Notes under the pieces: generated by a model
What the model was told of the DNA's origin: nothing
Database searches by the model: none
What the model saw: only the letters and a program-made list of their open reading frames with translations
Shown here: piece after piece, positions 8,361 to 16,521 of the stretch
Position numbering within the stretch: position 1 is the stretch's first letter
Layout: each line of letters opens with the position of its first letter
NCBI RefSeq assembly: GCF_007744515.1
Contig: NZ_CP036268.1
Coordinates: 4,955,113-5,019,112, forward strand
Origin: Stratiformator vulcanicus
Lineage (GTDB): Bacteria; Planctomycetota; Planctomycetia; Planctomycetales; Planctomycetaceae
Reading direction: 5' to 3'
Length of the DNA: 64,000 bases
Program-made: the position numbers and the translations under genes

Positions 8361-10991
8361 TCACTGATCGGCAGGCGGGTCATGTTGAAACTCACCGAGC
8401 ATAGCTTCGTACTCCGGCAGTCCGTGCAACGAAGTCAGATCGGGGTCTTTGGCCATCCATTCGATCTGATCGAATCCGAGTCGGACGGATTGACCTAAGA
8501 GCGTGATCGCTTTGGTTTCCATTTGCCGCAGCCGTTTTTCGTCGACCGGTTCCTCCTGCGCTTTCAGGCGAGTTAACGCCACGCCGTATACACAGGCCGT
8601 GTTGTAAGGATAGAGCGCACTGTTTTCGAATTCCTCGGCCCACTCTTTCGTGCGCTCGATCGCCGCTTCGATATCGCCCCCGGTTTGCACCGACAGGATG
8701 GCGAGGCCGGTGATCGCGAATTCGTCATAGGGATTGAGCTTCAGGGCGGTCTGATAGTCGCCCATGGCCTGTTGCAGATTGCCGAGTTGGTATCGCGCGT
8801 TGGCCCGCCCCGCGAAGGCTTCGGCGTGCTGATCATCGATTTCGACCGCCAGCGTGTAGAGCTCCTCGGCATTGCCCCACTGCTCTTTCGCGGCGGCGTT
8901 CTTGGCCGGCAAAAAGAACTGCTGGGCGGGTGATCGATAACGCAATTGCCGCAGAGTCATCGCGACGTGCCGGCTGCGATCGCTTCGCAGGTCGGCCATT
9001 ACAACCTGCAACGCCTCTTGGGCTTTCGACGAGCCGATCTTGGCCAAGGCGTTCACCGCAGCCGTCCAAATCGACCTGTTACTGTTGGCAACCTGCTCGA
9101 TCAGCAACTCGACGGCCTCCGCGCTCCCGTCGCGTTCCAACCCCTGAATCGTCGTCAGAACGACAGCCGCACTTCCCGTGCGTGTCGCTTCGGGAGCGAG
9201 CGCCATGAATTGCGGCGAGCCGATGTTCGACAGGGCCCGCATCGTAATTTCCCGCTCACCGGCCGACATGCTTCGAAATGACTCGGCAAGAAGGCCTGCC
9301 GTTTGGAGATCACCCAGTTCGGCGAGCAGCGTGATCAGTTTCACGCGGTCCCCGGCTCTTGCAGCCCGAAACTGGGCCTCTGCGATGTCTTTGGTGCGGG
9401 CATCTTTTGTTTGCAACAGCAATCGGAGGACGTCACTCGACAGTCGACCCGATTTCAGCCGATCGAGCGCGAACTCGGTCGCGAGTTCATCGAAGTCGGG
9501 ATCGGCCTTGTTGACGACGGCTGAAAACGCAACTTTTTGCAGGTGCTCGTCATCGCCGAACAGCAGCTTTCGCAATAGCGGCAGCAACTGCGGATGTCCG
9601 ATATGCACGAGGGTCTGAATGGCCTCAGCCCGCACCGGTGACTCGGGATCGATGGCTGCTTCATAAACGATCTCTGACCACATCGGCCGCGGATGTCGGC
9701 CCAAAGCCCTGACAACCGCGGCTTGCGACGCGGGAAGCCCGCCGGCCAGCAGGTCCGTCAACGCTTCGTGCGCCGTGGGAAAACGTGAACCGGCTAAGCT
9801 GTCGAGCGCAGTCGCGGCCGCCTCGTCATCGTCGCCTCGGGCGAACGCCACGAGCGCGTCGACCGCCGCCCGGTCACCAAAGTGCCTGAGTCCAGTGATG
9901 GCCGCATTTCGGACCTGGAGGTCTTGTTCGCGCGACCATCGAATCAAGAGACGAGAATCCGGAATATGCTCGGCTCCGATGCGAATCACGGCCGGTCGAA
10001 CCAGCGAATGCCCTCGCCCCGCCTGCGCGAGCAATTCGGACTCGCTGAGCTGCCCGATCGCCGTGCGAAGGGCAGCCGCGACGGCATCGGACACAGAATC
10101 ATGCGCGTAGTTGCGCGGGGGCGGCTGGGGATAGGAGTACCGCGGCGAAGGCGGGTTCTCGGGAAGTCCGGAGATGTGGAATTCATTAATTCCGCCCGGA
10201 AAATTGGGAAAGGCATTCTGTTCGAGCGGAGTCGCCCCGAGTCGGGACGCCTCCGTCACAAGCCACTGCAGAGCGCGCTGATCGGCTTGCTTCTGCGTGC
10301 CATCGAAGGCAAGCACAAAACGTGTCGCGCCCTTGCCGACCAGTTCACGCAGTGAGTTCGTCAGCAGCCGGGCTCCGGCCACGTCCAACGTCCCGGAGAC
10401 CGTGAGAATCCCCAGTGCGTTACTCGGTCCCGTCTGTTCGACTTGCAGCTTCAAACGCTTAGCGGCGTCTTCGCCGAGATCGACGGCCACTTCCTCGCCG
10501 GTCGATGCAAAGAACTTCAGCACCAGTCGTTCGGGTTCTCCGTTGGGGAGGCCGAAGAACGAGATGTCGATTTGCTCGGACTCGCCCCGGCCGAGCCGAA
10601 CCGGCTCTTTCGTCTCGATCAGCCGGGTCTGGACGTTTCGATCACCAATTTTCAGTAAGAACAATCCCTTTTGCGGCCCACGTCCGAGCGGGATGGACTT
10701 TTCATCCGCCTCAAGCCGAATGCGATCTCTCGGGATTGTGATCGGGCCGTCGGACAGGTTTTCCAGCCGGACCGTCGCCGCGAGGTAAGTCTGCGCCGGC
10801 AAACCGACACCACCGCCGATCGTGTCGGACGAACTGACCTCAACGCTGGCCCGGAACGGAGGTTGAGTTCCCTGCGCCGCGGGATCGTCGCCAAGGACTA
10901 CCCCGGACCCGACGGCGAGCAGGGCGAGGCCGAGACCCCCGCGAAAAAACTGATTTCGGAAACAATTTATCGCCAGCATGTTCGTTCTCAT
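8361..10991 (-). CDS. Large secreted HEAT-repeat protein with C-terminal TPR
   Basis: 876 residues from MRTNMLAINCF. A signal peptide (GLGLALLAVGSGVVLGDD) is followed by a beta-sandwich-like domain (ATVRLENLSDGPITIP), then HEAT-type helical pairs over residues about 330-690 (for example EVRNAAITGLRHFGDRAAVDALVAFA and VRAEAIQTLVHIG), then TPR units (NAEELYTLAVEI, NLQQAMGDYQTALKLNPYD). It is probably a periplasmic scaffold for protein-protein contacts; such architecture is common in planctomycetes. An upstream extension to 11051 in the same frame lacks the signal peptide at its start and was not used. Confidence 0.75.
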   Translation of the reverse strand: MRTNMLAINCFRNQFFRGGLGLALLAVGSGVVLGDDPAAQGTQPPFRASVEVSSSDTIGGGVGLPAQTYLAATVRLENLSDGPITIPRDRIRLEADEKSIPLGRGPQKGLFLLKIGDRNVQTRLIETKEPVRLGRGESEQIDISFFGLPNGEPERLVLKFFASTGEEVAVDLGEDAAKRLKLQVEQTGPSNALGILTVSGTLDVAGARLLTNSLRELVGKGATRFVLAFDGTQKQADQRALQWLVTEASRLGATPLEQNAFPNFPGGINEFHISGLPENPPSPRYSYPQPPPRNYAHDSVSDAVAAALRTAIGQLSESELLAQAGRGHSLVRPAVIRIGAEHIPDSRLLIRWSREQDLQVRNAAITGLRHFGDRAAVDALVAFARGDDDEAAATALDSLAGSRFPTAHEALTDLLAGGLPASQAAVVRALGRHPRPMWSEIVYEAAIDPESPVRAEAIQTLVHIGHPQLLPLLRKLLFGDDEHLQKVAFSAVVNKADPDFDELATEFALDRLKSGRLSSDVLRLLLQTKDARTKDIAEAQFRAARAGDRVKLITLLAELGDLQTAGLLAESFRSMSAGEREITMRALSNIGSPQFMALAPEATRTGSAAVVLTTIQGLERDGSAEAVELLIEQVANSNRSIWTAAVNALAKIGSSKAQEALQVVMADLRSDRSRHVAMTLRQLRYRSPAQQFFLPAKNAAAKEQWGNAEELYTLAVEIDDQHAEAFAGRANARYQLGNLQQAMGDYQTALKLNPYDEFAITGLAILSVQTGGDIEAAIERTKEWAEEFENSALYPYNTACVYGVALTRLKAQEEPVDEKRLRQMETKAITLLGQSVRLGFDQIEWMAKDPDLTSLHGLPEYEAMLGEFQHDPPADQ

Positions 10992-11275
10992 CCGGTCATT
11001 CCAGCACGTCCGGCTCGGCAAGTGAAGCCAACTCCCGGCCAAGTCGGACAATTCACTCGATTTGTCTGAGAGCTCGACTCGAGTTGGTTCGCGGTCATGG
11101 AACTCATCATAGGCCGATGTGAGACCGTGGTTGAGTGACGTTTCGTGCGATCGAGTCCATCCGTCGAAATTGGAAACTCCGGTTTACGGCCGAGCGGGAA
11201 ATTTGCTAGATCACGCTCCCCATCTCCCGGCCGCCCGGCCGAAATTACCCTCCAATTGATCACTTCGAGGTCCTC

Positions 11276-12013
11276 ATGCGATCCCTGTTCGCTGGCGCGC
11301 TGTTGCTGTCCGCTGCCCTGTCCGGAATCGGCTTTGGAATGGATGCCGATCCCTTCGTCTCAGATGACGCTTGCTCCATTCCGTCCGCCACCTGCGGAAA
11401 CGCGATCCCATCAGATGCCGGCATGCCGGGCCGTTTCATCCCGGCGGACGGTGCCAAGGCGATGTCGGTGTCGGTGACGCAGACTTGTTCAAAAACAAAT
11501 TCGGAGTGGACCGACGTGGGCGACAGCCTGCGAAGCTGGTCGAACGCCTCGAAGACCCTGTTTCCGGTCACCTCGGCCGAACGGCTTCGCCTGGCTTACC
11601 AGCACGCCAACTGCAGCGGTCATGAATTGAGCTTGCTGGCGGAACTGCGAGGACCAGTCGACGTCGCCGAGCTCGGCAAGCAGTATCGCTGGGAGAAAGG
11701 CGAATCGGATCGCACCCTCGTCGGTCGCCCCACCGATTCGATGGAACGGCTATTCGTCGATCGCTTCGAGGTCACGCTCGACGAAAAAACGAATCTGCCG
11801 ACCAGCGTCAAAGTTTGGTCCCGACGCACGCTCGGAGACGAAAACACCTTCGCCCTCGATACCGCCACGCGTCCGACGCACTTCACGCAGGTCCGACCGC
11901 CGGCGAATCCGATCCGTTTCGCCTCTGCTGAAGCGCCCTATATGGCGGCCCCGACTGAGTCAGGCATCGTGACGGCTTCGGCAACCGACGTTCCGCCTGC
12001 TCCGGCGCGTTGA
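11276..12013 (+). CDS. Secreted planctomycete protein, possibly LolA/outer-membrane-sorting-like
   Basis: 245 residues with a signal peptide (MRSLFAGALLLSAALSGIG). The mid region has a heme-lacking helical pattern (LRLAYQHANCSGHELSLLAELRG) and a beta-rich line RFEVTLDEKTNLPTSVKVWS that is reminiscent of the strand pattern of LolA-like proteins. That resemblance is weak. The C-terminus is rich in Ala and Pro. Function unknown. Confidence 0.55.
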   Translation: MRSLFAGALLLSAALSGIGFGMDADPFVSDDACSIPSATCGNAIPSDAGMPGRFIPADGAKAMSVSVTQTCSKTNSEWTDVGDSLRSWSNASKTLFPVTSAERLRLAYQHANCSGHELSLLAELRGPVDVAELGKQYRWEKGESDRTLVGRPTDSMERLFVDRFEVTLDEKTNLPTSVKVWSRRTLGDENTFALDTATRPTHFTQVRPPANPIRFASAEAPYMAAPTESGIVTASATDVPPAPAR

Positions 12014-12048
12014 TCCGGCGCGTTAATCAGATCAGTGCGAAAACATGA

Positions 12049-12705
12049 CTACCGCGGGTCTTCCGCCGCTTCGAGCGGCGGGAGCTCTTCGGGATTCGCA
12101 GCAAGCTGCGTCGCCCATTGATGGATGAGTTGCTCCAAGTCGCGATTGGAGAGTTCGGCGCTGCGGGCGAAGACGAGCCAACCGGCCGCGTACCAGAAAT
12201 TGCCCGACATTTCGTGCGGGGCGACACGGAATTGAAACATCCGCGTGGCTGCGGTCCCGCCGAAGGCGCGAAAATGAAACCGGTCGCCGTCGTCGAGAAG
12301 TTCGCGGGCCGTCTGATAGACCTCTTGTTTCTGATCGGTCGACGCCCGATAGATGTGCAGGTCGAGCCGACGATCGCCGTTGCGGTATTCCCCGTGTGCT
12401 CCGGGCAGATCGATCTTTAGCGCGGCGAAGGCGGGCGTTTCGTCCCATTCCACCAGCTCGTAGTCACCAAGTTGGCTGGGGAACATCGCCGCAGGACCCA
12501 CGTCGGCAGGCGGTGGCAACCAACGTGTGGAAAACTGCTCCCAACGCTGCGAGCGTTCCAATTCTTCCGCTGAGTAACGCGCCGCATTCCACCCGAACAG
12601 TACGAGCAAGCCGCCGCACGAACAGACGAAAACAACTGCGGTGGCGCAACCCATCAGCAAGACGTTACGCCCACCGGATCGCGTTTTTTGCTGCGAATCT
12701 GACAA
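12049..12705 (-). CDS. Single-pass membrane protein of unknown function
   Basis: 218 residues if a TTG start at 12705 is used; an ATG inside the frame (codon 19) is the other possible start. One transmembrane helix (VLLMGCATAVVFVCSCGGLLVLFG) precedes an exported domain that contains FPSQLGDYELVEW, DLHIYRAST and MSGNFWYAAGWLVFA. The final 30 residues are acidic. It is transcribed convergently to the gene at 11276-12013. No family identified. Confidence 0.55.
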   Translation of the reverse strand: MSDSQQKTRSGGRNVLLMGCATAVVFVCSCGGLLVLFGWNAARYSAEELERSQRWEQFSTRWLPPPADVGPAAMFPSQLGDYELVEWDETPAFAALKIDLPGAHGEYRNGDRRLDLHIYRASTDQKQEVYQTARELLDDGDRFHFRAFGGTAATRMFQFRVAPHEMSGNFWYAAGWLVFARSAELSNRDLEQLIHQWATQLAANPEELPPLEAAEDPR

Positions 12706-12834
12706 AGGAATAGCCTATAATATCTTCACGGTTTCAGCAGGCAGGCCCAAAGATTCCGCCTTCGCGAGAAGGCTTGGGTCAGGCACCTAAGACTGGTCAA
12801 AATCAGACTATCGAATCAGAGCGTGGAGTTCGAC

Positions 12835-13092
12835 GTGGAAAGCGAGCCTGACAAATTTGTCGATAAATTGCGGCAACTCCAACGTGCGCAACCATTTCGT
12901 CCCTTTCGACTCTATCTCACTGATGGAACACAATTCGAAGTTCGACACCCCGAGGCTGCTTGGTTGACGAAGGGGGGGCTATACGTCGGCCTATTTGAAG
13001 ACGGTTCCGAAGATGACGTGCCGGAGTCGTCAGCATTCTGCTCACTCCTGCATATCACACGCGTCGAAGTCGGCGAGCGAGCTTCTGCATAG
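12835..13092 (+). CDS. Small conserved hypothetical, paralogue of 2523-2780
   Basis: 85 residues. The GTG start at 12835 has GGAG at 12825-12828 and gives the same length and N-terminus pattern as the paralogue. The core RPFRLYLTDGTQFEVRHPE, GGLYVG and ESSAFCSLLHITRVEV is nearly the same. Frame and start agree in both copies, which supports the call. Function not known. Confidence 0.65.
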   Translation: MESEPDKFVDKLRQLQRAQPFRPFRLYLTDGTQFEVRHPEAAWLTKGGLYVGLFEDGSEDDVPESSAFCSLLHITRVEVGERASA

Positions 13093-13263
13093 GTTTTGGT
13101 CGTTTGCCGAAATCGCAGAGTGGCCCAATTGAGCCTACCGCTCCGAACCTATCGACTTACCCTTGTGACTCGTCTCGCGTCGAGCGGTCGTGGCAGTTGA
13201 CGTACAGCTCTGAGAGTCTCACCATGCCCGACCCGCTTGCGATGCGAGTCAAACATATTTCGC

Positions 13264-13307
<44 letters not shown>

Positions 13308-13427
13308 CGCCGGTGGCGGTATTTTCGGTGTCCTCCCTTTGTTTTTCAGTGTTTTTCAACGCGGGCGTTCTGGTGAATACCCTTAAATGTCGTTCGTTGG
13401 GGGTCGGGCGGGCGTCGCGACGCCCGC

Positions 13428-13796
13428 TCAGTCGTATGCCTCAATGCTGCCATCGGATGCCCGGTGGCCGCGGCGAACTCGGCTCAAGTCTCCGCCTCCC
13501 TTCAATCGCTCCCACCATGCCATCAGCGTCGGGTAATCGTAGAGCGTTTGTCGGGCTACTCCGACCTCCCGTGCGACCTTGGACAGATTCGGTCGGTCCT
13601 GATCGAGCAGGGCGAGGATAGCTTCTCGCTCGATATTCCGAGGATGAGGTTCGGCGGTTTTCTCGGCAGGTGGCAGGCGACTTTGTGAGCAAAGAGCCTG
13701 CAGGGACTCGGCTATCAGCCGTTGACTTTCGGCCATCGAGCGGAGCAGCTCGACGGCTTCGTCTGGAAATTGTGTTGACGTAACGCGATCGGACAC
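13428..13796 (-). CDS. Fis-type helix-turn-helix protein
   Basis: 122 residues from a GTG at 13796 preceded by AGGA (spacing about 7). The N-terminal part is a coiled helix (AVELLRSMAESQRLIAESLQ). The C-terminal part holds a Fis-like HTH: IEREAILALLDQDRPNLSKVAREVGVARQTLYDYPTLMAWWERL. It is the first phage gene inside attL and lies next to the truncated tRNA. It may be a DNA-binding regulator or accessory of lysogeny; the role is inferred from position only. Confidence 0.55.
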   Translation of the reverse strand: MSDRVTSTQFPDEAVELLRSMAESQRLIAESLQALCSQSRLPPAEKTAEPHPRNIEREAILALLDQDRPNLSKVAREVGVARQTLYDYPTLMAWWERLKGGGDLSRVRRGHRASDGSIEAYD

Positions 13797-13912
13797 GATA
13801 CGATCCTGTCGTTCGTGGGTAGCCTCATGGACCTGTCGGCCTCGGGGAGTGTTCCTAGCACTGCGATCCGATGGCCGGCACGAAGTTCTCTCGCTCACGC
13901 GATGCAATATCT

Positions 13913-13944
13913 GGCCCGGTGTGTTCTAGCACGCCGGGCCTTTT
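13913..13944 (+). terminator. Rho-independent terminator-like hairpin
   Basis: Stem GGCCCGG with CCGGGCC, extended by GTG/CAC, loop TTCTA, then TTTT. It lies between the leftward HTH gene and the rightward small gene. Confidence 0.65.
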
Positions 13945-14183
13945 GCATTGGCGGAGCGGCTCCGTCTCATCCGCTCATGGGCTCGGCCTCCAATGCGAAA
14001 CCCCGCTGCCGCGGAGGAATGGTCCGCGACAACGGGGCGTAATCACCCGGCAGTGCCGGATGCTGATTTGTATCTCGCGGCGTCCATTCCACGCCAATGG
14101 CTGTGGCACGCTTTGTAGCTACAATTCCCCGATGCTGCAACTGCGGTATTCCCCTAACCGGCAAATTTTGCTTTGATTCGGGA

Positions 14184-14402
14184 ATGAAGAAAAAGGCACG
14201 GAAGCCAGAAGGCAGCGACGAGGCGACTTCCGCCCGGATTTCCGAAGTCACGCTCAGGTTTCGGACCGATAGAGCGAGGGCCGACTGGTATAAGAGGGCC
14301 GCTGCAACAACGCCGACGGGACAGTTTTCGTACTGGGTTCGACTCGCCTTAGACGAGGCGGCTGAAAAAGCGACGGGCGAGCGGCCGAAAGACATCGTGT
14401 AG
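14184..14402 (+). CDS. Small phage protein, ribbon-helix-helix-like composition
   Basis: 72 residues from MKKKARKPEGSDEA. The line EVTLRFRTDRARADWYKRAA followed by FSYWVRLALDEAAEKA has the strand-helix-helix order of a ribbon-helix-helix or similar small DNA binder. The frame is open back to an ATG at 14097, adding RCCNCGIPLTGKFC; neither start has a clear ribosome binding site. Function unknown. Confidence 0.45.
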   Translation: MKKKARKPEGSDEATSARISEVTLRFRTDRARADWYKRAAATTPTGQFSYWVRLALDEAAEKATGERPKDIV

Positions 14403-14882
14403 GTCACCCGGGCGATCAGCTCGGCGAGGGCCTCGACGGGGTCGATCAGGGCGACGGCGGTTCTCGTGGTGAGCAGCCAGCAATAGACGTACGGGTAGCG
14501 CATGGTTGAGGCCAGAGGCTAGAGACGATGGGCCGGAGACACCGCGCAGCTTCGATCGAGTCGAGCGGCGGCGGAGTGACGCGACAGGCAGGTCCGACAG
14601 GGGACGCGTTGCGTTACAGGGCCGGAGAAGCGAACCGGCGGAAACAGGCGGCGTGCCGCATTTCGCGATCAAACTTCGCGACGGATTGCCAGCCGGACCA
14701 GAATGAACTGCCGGCGGCGATCAGGTTTTGGTTGTCGATCATTGTTGCACCAAGGTTGCCCCGAACGGGGCCGGTCGTTCGCCGTCCTGGCGTCGATTCC
14801 GATGGGTGTAAGCTAGTGCAGTTCCCTCCCCTCCGCAAGATGCCGCGGCGGATGTTTGGATAAAATTTTCCGATTGCGATCT

Positions 14883-14911
14883 TGTCGCCCGTGGGATGAT
14901 GCGAATATATT
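14883..14911 (+). promoter_or_regulatory. Promoter of the phage regulator gene
   Basis: TTGTCG (14883-14888), 17-bp spacer, TATATT (14906-14911). The -10 box lies inside the palindromic operator, so binding there would block transcription. Confidence 0.6.
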
Positions 14912-14919
14912 ATCGCATC
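14898..14919. promoter_or_regulatory. Palindromic operator, copy 1
   Basis: Arms GATGCGA and TCGCATC are perfect inverted repeats around an eight-base A+T centre; total 22 bp. The same 22-bp site recurs at 15204-15225, just after the regulator gene. Confidence 0.7.
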
Positions 14920-14946
14920 ACCGGATTCCGAGCGAGAGGGGGCGAC

Positions 14947-15198
14947 ATGACCGACCGGGAAGTGATCCAGGCGGCGGCGGCGAAACTGCGACGAAGCGGT
15001 GACCTGGAAGACGCGGCGATCGTCAGGCGGCTCGACGAGATCGCGGCGAGTCTCTACCGACGCGGCCGGCGACCCTCAGGCAACTACATCGAGTTCGAGC
15101 GAGCCGTCGCGACCTACGGCAGCCAGCGCAAAGCGGCCGACGCCCTCGGCGTGTCGCAATCGGTTATCAGCCGAACCCTCGCCAACCGCCCTAGCTGA
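14947..15198 (+). CDS. HTH regulator, probable phage repressor or autoregulator
   Basis: 83 residues from MTDREVIQAAAAKL. The ATG has a strong GAGGGGG ribosome binding site. Residues about 48-80 form a Fis/HTH-type unit: YIEFERAVATYGSQRKAADALGVSQSVISRTLAN, with a recognition helix SQSVISRTL. The gene is bracketed by two copies of a 22-bp palindrome, one overlapping its own promoter. This arrangement suggests an autoregulated DNA-binding protein. It is short for a CI-type repressor and has no visible cleavage or oligomerisation domain. Confidence 0.65.
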   Translation: MTDREVIQAAAAKLRRSGDLEDAAIVRRLDEIAASLYRRGRRPSGNYIEFERAVATYGSQRKAADALGVSQSVISRTLANRPS

Positions 15199-15203
15199 CC
15201 GGC

Positions 15204-15225
15204 GATGCGGTTATATTTTCGCATC
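15204..15225. promoter_or_regulatory. Palindromic operator, copy 2
   Basis: GATGCG / CGCATC arms with the same 22-bp length and A+T centre as 14898-14919. It begins five bases after the regulator stop codon. Confidence 0.65.
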
Positions 15226-15304
15226 AGCCTTAGTGTCGCAGCGGGCGACGATTCACGCGCGAAGTTCCGCGACGCAGCGTCTACGGCGACCGATCACCGA
15301 CCGA

Positions 15305-15562
15305 CTACATCAACTCTGCGATCGAGCGGGCCTTCGGCCCCGAGTCGGCCGATACCGGGGCGGCATGACCGTCAACGAGCCGGGCGGCGAGGTTGCCGAG
15401 ACTGCCGCCGATGATCAGGCCGAGCGAGCCGACCACGAGGGCGACCACACCCCCGATGGTGAGGTTGTCGGCCGCGGCGATCGGGAGCGTCCACGCGGGC
15501 ACGAACGCGATCGCGACGACAACGCGGACGGCGAGGTTGGTGATGAGGTGGGCGTCGGACAT
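15305..15562 (-). CDS. Small two-helix membrane protein, holin-like size
   Basis: 85 residues, start supported by AGGA upstream. Two hydrophobic helices are visible: NLAVRVVVAIAFVPAWTLPI and LTIGGVVALVVGSLGLIIGG, with a short charged tail. Size and topology fit a class II holin, but the location beside a toxin-antitoxin-like pair and far from structural genes makes that uncertain. It could equally be a membrane partner of that pair. Confidence 0.45.
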   Translation of the reverse strand: MSDAHLITNLAVRVVVAIAFVPAWTLPIAAADNLTIGGVVALVVGSLGLIIGGSLGNLAARLVDGHAAPVSADSGPKARSIAELM

Positions 15563-15618
15563 GCGATTCCTGTTTGAGTCGGTGATTGAGATACGAGCGG
15601 CGCACGGCCGCGGACGGA

Positions 15619-15885
15619 TCAGCCCGCCGTGAGGATCGAGGCGAGGTCATCGCCGTCGACCGAGACGCTGAGGATTTTTGCGTGCGGGCCGCACCGGCCG
15701 AGTGTCTCCGCAAAAGAGCGGATGGCCTCTTCGAGCGATCGGGCTTCGCGGTGAACGCTGGCCGTTGGAACGCCGGCGTGAACCGATAGGGTGCAATCGT
15801 CACCGCCGGAAGCATAAAGCCAGTCGGCAAATTCGACGCTGCCGCACTCCGGCGGCAGCGTCACGTCGAATGAGTAGGTCTTCAT
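15619..15885 (-). CDS. HicB-like/partner protein of a candidate toxin-antitoxin pair
   Basis: 88 residues from MKTYSFDVTLPPECG; ribosome binding site GAAAGGAC. The segment FADWLYASGGDDCTLSV, followed by ASVHREARSLEEAIRSFAETL, matches my recollection of a small family usually found beside toxin-like or regulatory genes, with SLEEAIRS as in HicB. It has no DNA-binding domain. It starts ten bases after the stop of the HicA-like gene, in the same operon. Confidence 0.5.
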   Translation of the reverse strand: MKTYSFDVTLPPECGSVEFADWLYASGGDDCTLSVHAGVPTASVHREARSLEEAIRSFAETLGRCGPHAKILSVSVDGDDLASILTAG

Positions 15886-15895
15886 CGTCGTCCTT

Positions 15896-16111
15896 TCATG
15901 TCCCGCACGGGCAGTTATCGATTTTGCGGCGAATGTCTTTCGCGTGATTCCCGGCATTTCGCGGTGTCGAGGAAACGAACACAAGGCAGACGCCGGGACA
16001 CTTGAGCGAGCCGCACGCGTGGCCGCGTTTGTGTTCTTCGTAGGTCCAGCCGCGCCCCACAGCGTATTCGATGGCCTTCGAGATTTCTTTTTTCTGGTGA
16101 TACTTGGCCAT
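15896..16111 (-). CDS. HicA-like small protein, candidate toxin
   Basis: 71 residues. The order GRGWTYEE, HKRGHACGSLKCP and SSTPRNAGNHAKDIRRKI parallels the HicA fold, where a Gly-Trp turn is followed by a Gly-(Ser)-His catalytic strand, a beta strand and a C-terminal helix. The His in RGHACG would be the candidate catalytic residue for mRNA cleavage. First gene of a leftward operon with the 88-residue partner. Divergent promoter region lies at 16112-16203. Confidence 0.5.
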   Translation of the reverse strand: MAKYHQKKEISKAIEYAVGRGWTYEEHKRGHACGSLKCPGVCLVFVSSTPRNAGNHAKDIRRKIDNCPCGT

Positions 16112-16203
16112 CGTTCCCGCCCTTGGTCTTGCTTGCCCCTGCGATGTTTGAATAATACCCGAAATCAGATTTCATTCAATATAGAAAAAGGGAATATTTC
16201 AAA

Positions 16204-16449
16204 ATGCCCGAAAATAAATCGGACGGCCGGGGCGGAGCGAGACAGGGGAGCGGTCGGCCGACGCCGTTTGAGGCGGGGACCGACCGGACTGCGGTTCGGA
16301 TCAATCTGCCCGGATCAATTGTTGCCGCCGCGGACCGGTGGGCCGCGGAGCGAGGCGTCGACCGGACCGCCGCGATCGCCTACATGATCGGCAAGGTGAC
16401 CGGCGAACCGGTCCCGTGGCGGGATGGAACGCCCCCGCGAAAAAGCTGA
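16204..16449 (+). CDS. Small DNA-binding-like protein
   Basis: 81 residues. The N-terminal GRGGARQGSGRP motif is a basic tail common in small phage and plasmid DNA binders. The remainder (TAVRINLPGSIVAAADRWAAERGVDRTAAIAYMIG) has the strand-helix-helix layout of a ribbon-helix-helix protein. It is divergent from the HicA-like operon, with an A+T-rich shared upstream region. A regulatory role is likely but unproven. Confidence 0.55.
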   Translation: MPENKSDGRGGARQGSGRPTPFEAGTDRTAVRINLPGSIVAAADRWAAERGVDRTAAIAYMIGKVTGEPVPWRDGTPPRKS

Positions 16450-16521
16450 TCCGATCAGAATTGCACTTCGTTCAGGTGGGTTTACGCTATGCGTACCACT
16501 TCTCACTGATCGGAGAGCTCG

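Larger units (their letters stand above)
14403..14946. other. Phage intergenic stretch, 544 bp
   Basis: Contains one copy of the GGCCAGAGGCTAGAG-type dispersed repeat (14508-14524) and, at its right end, the promoter and operator of the regulator gene. Open frames on both strands here are antisense or arginine-rich shadows. Confidence 0.5.

Noticed and set aside
13967-14503. 178-codon leftward frame at the left of the prophage
   Set aside because: Antisense to the small gene at 14184 and no ribosome binding site. The N-terminal 35 residues look protein-like, but not enough to annotate.
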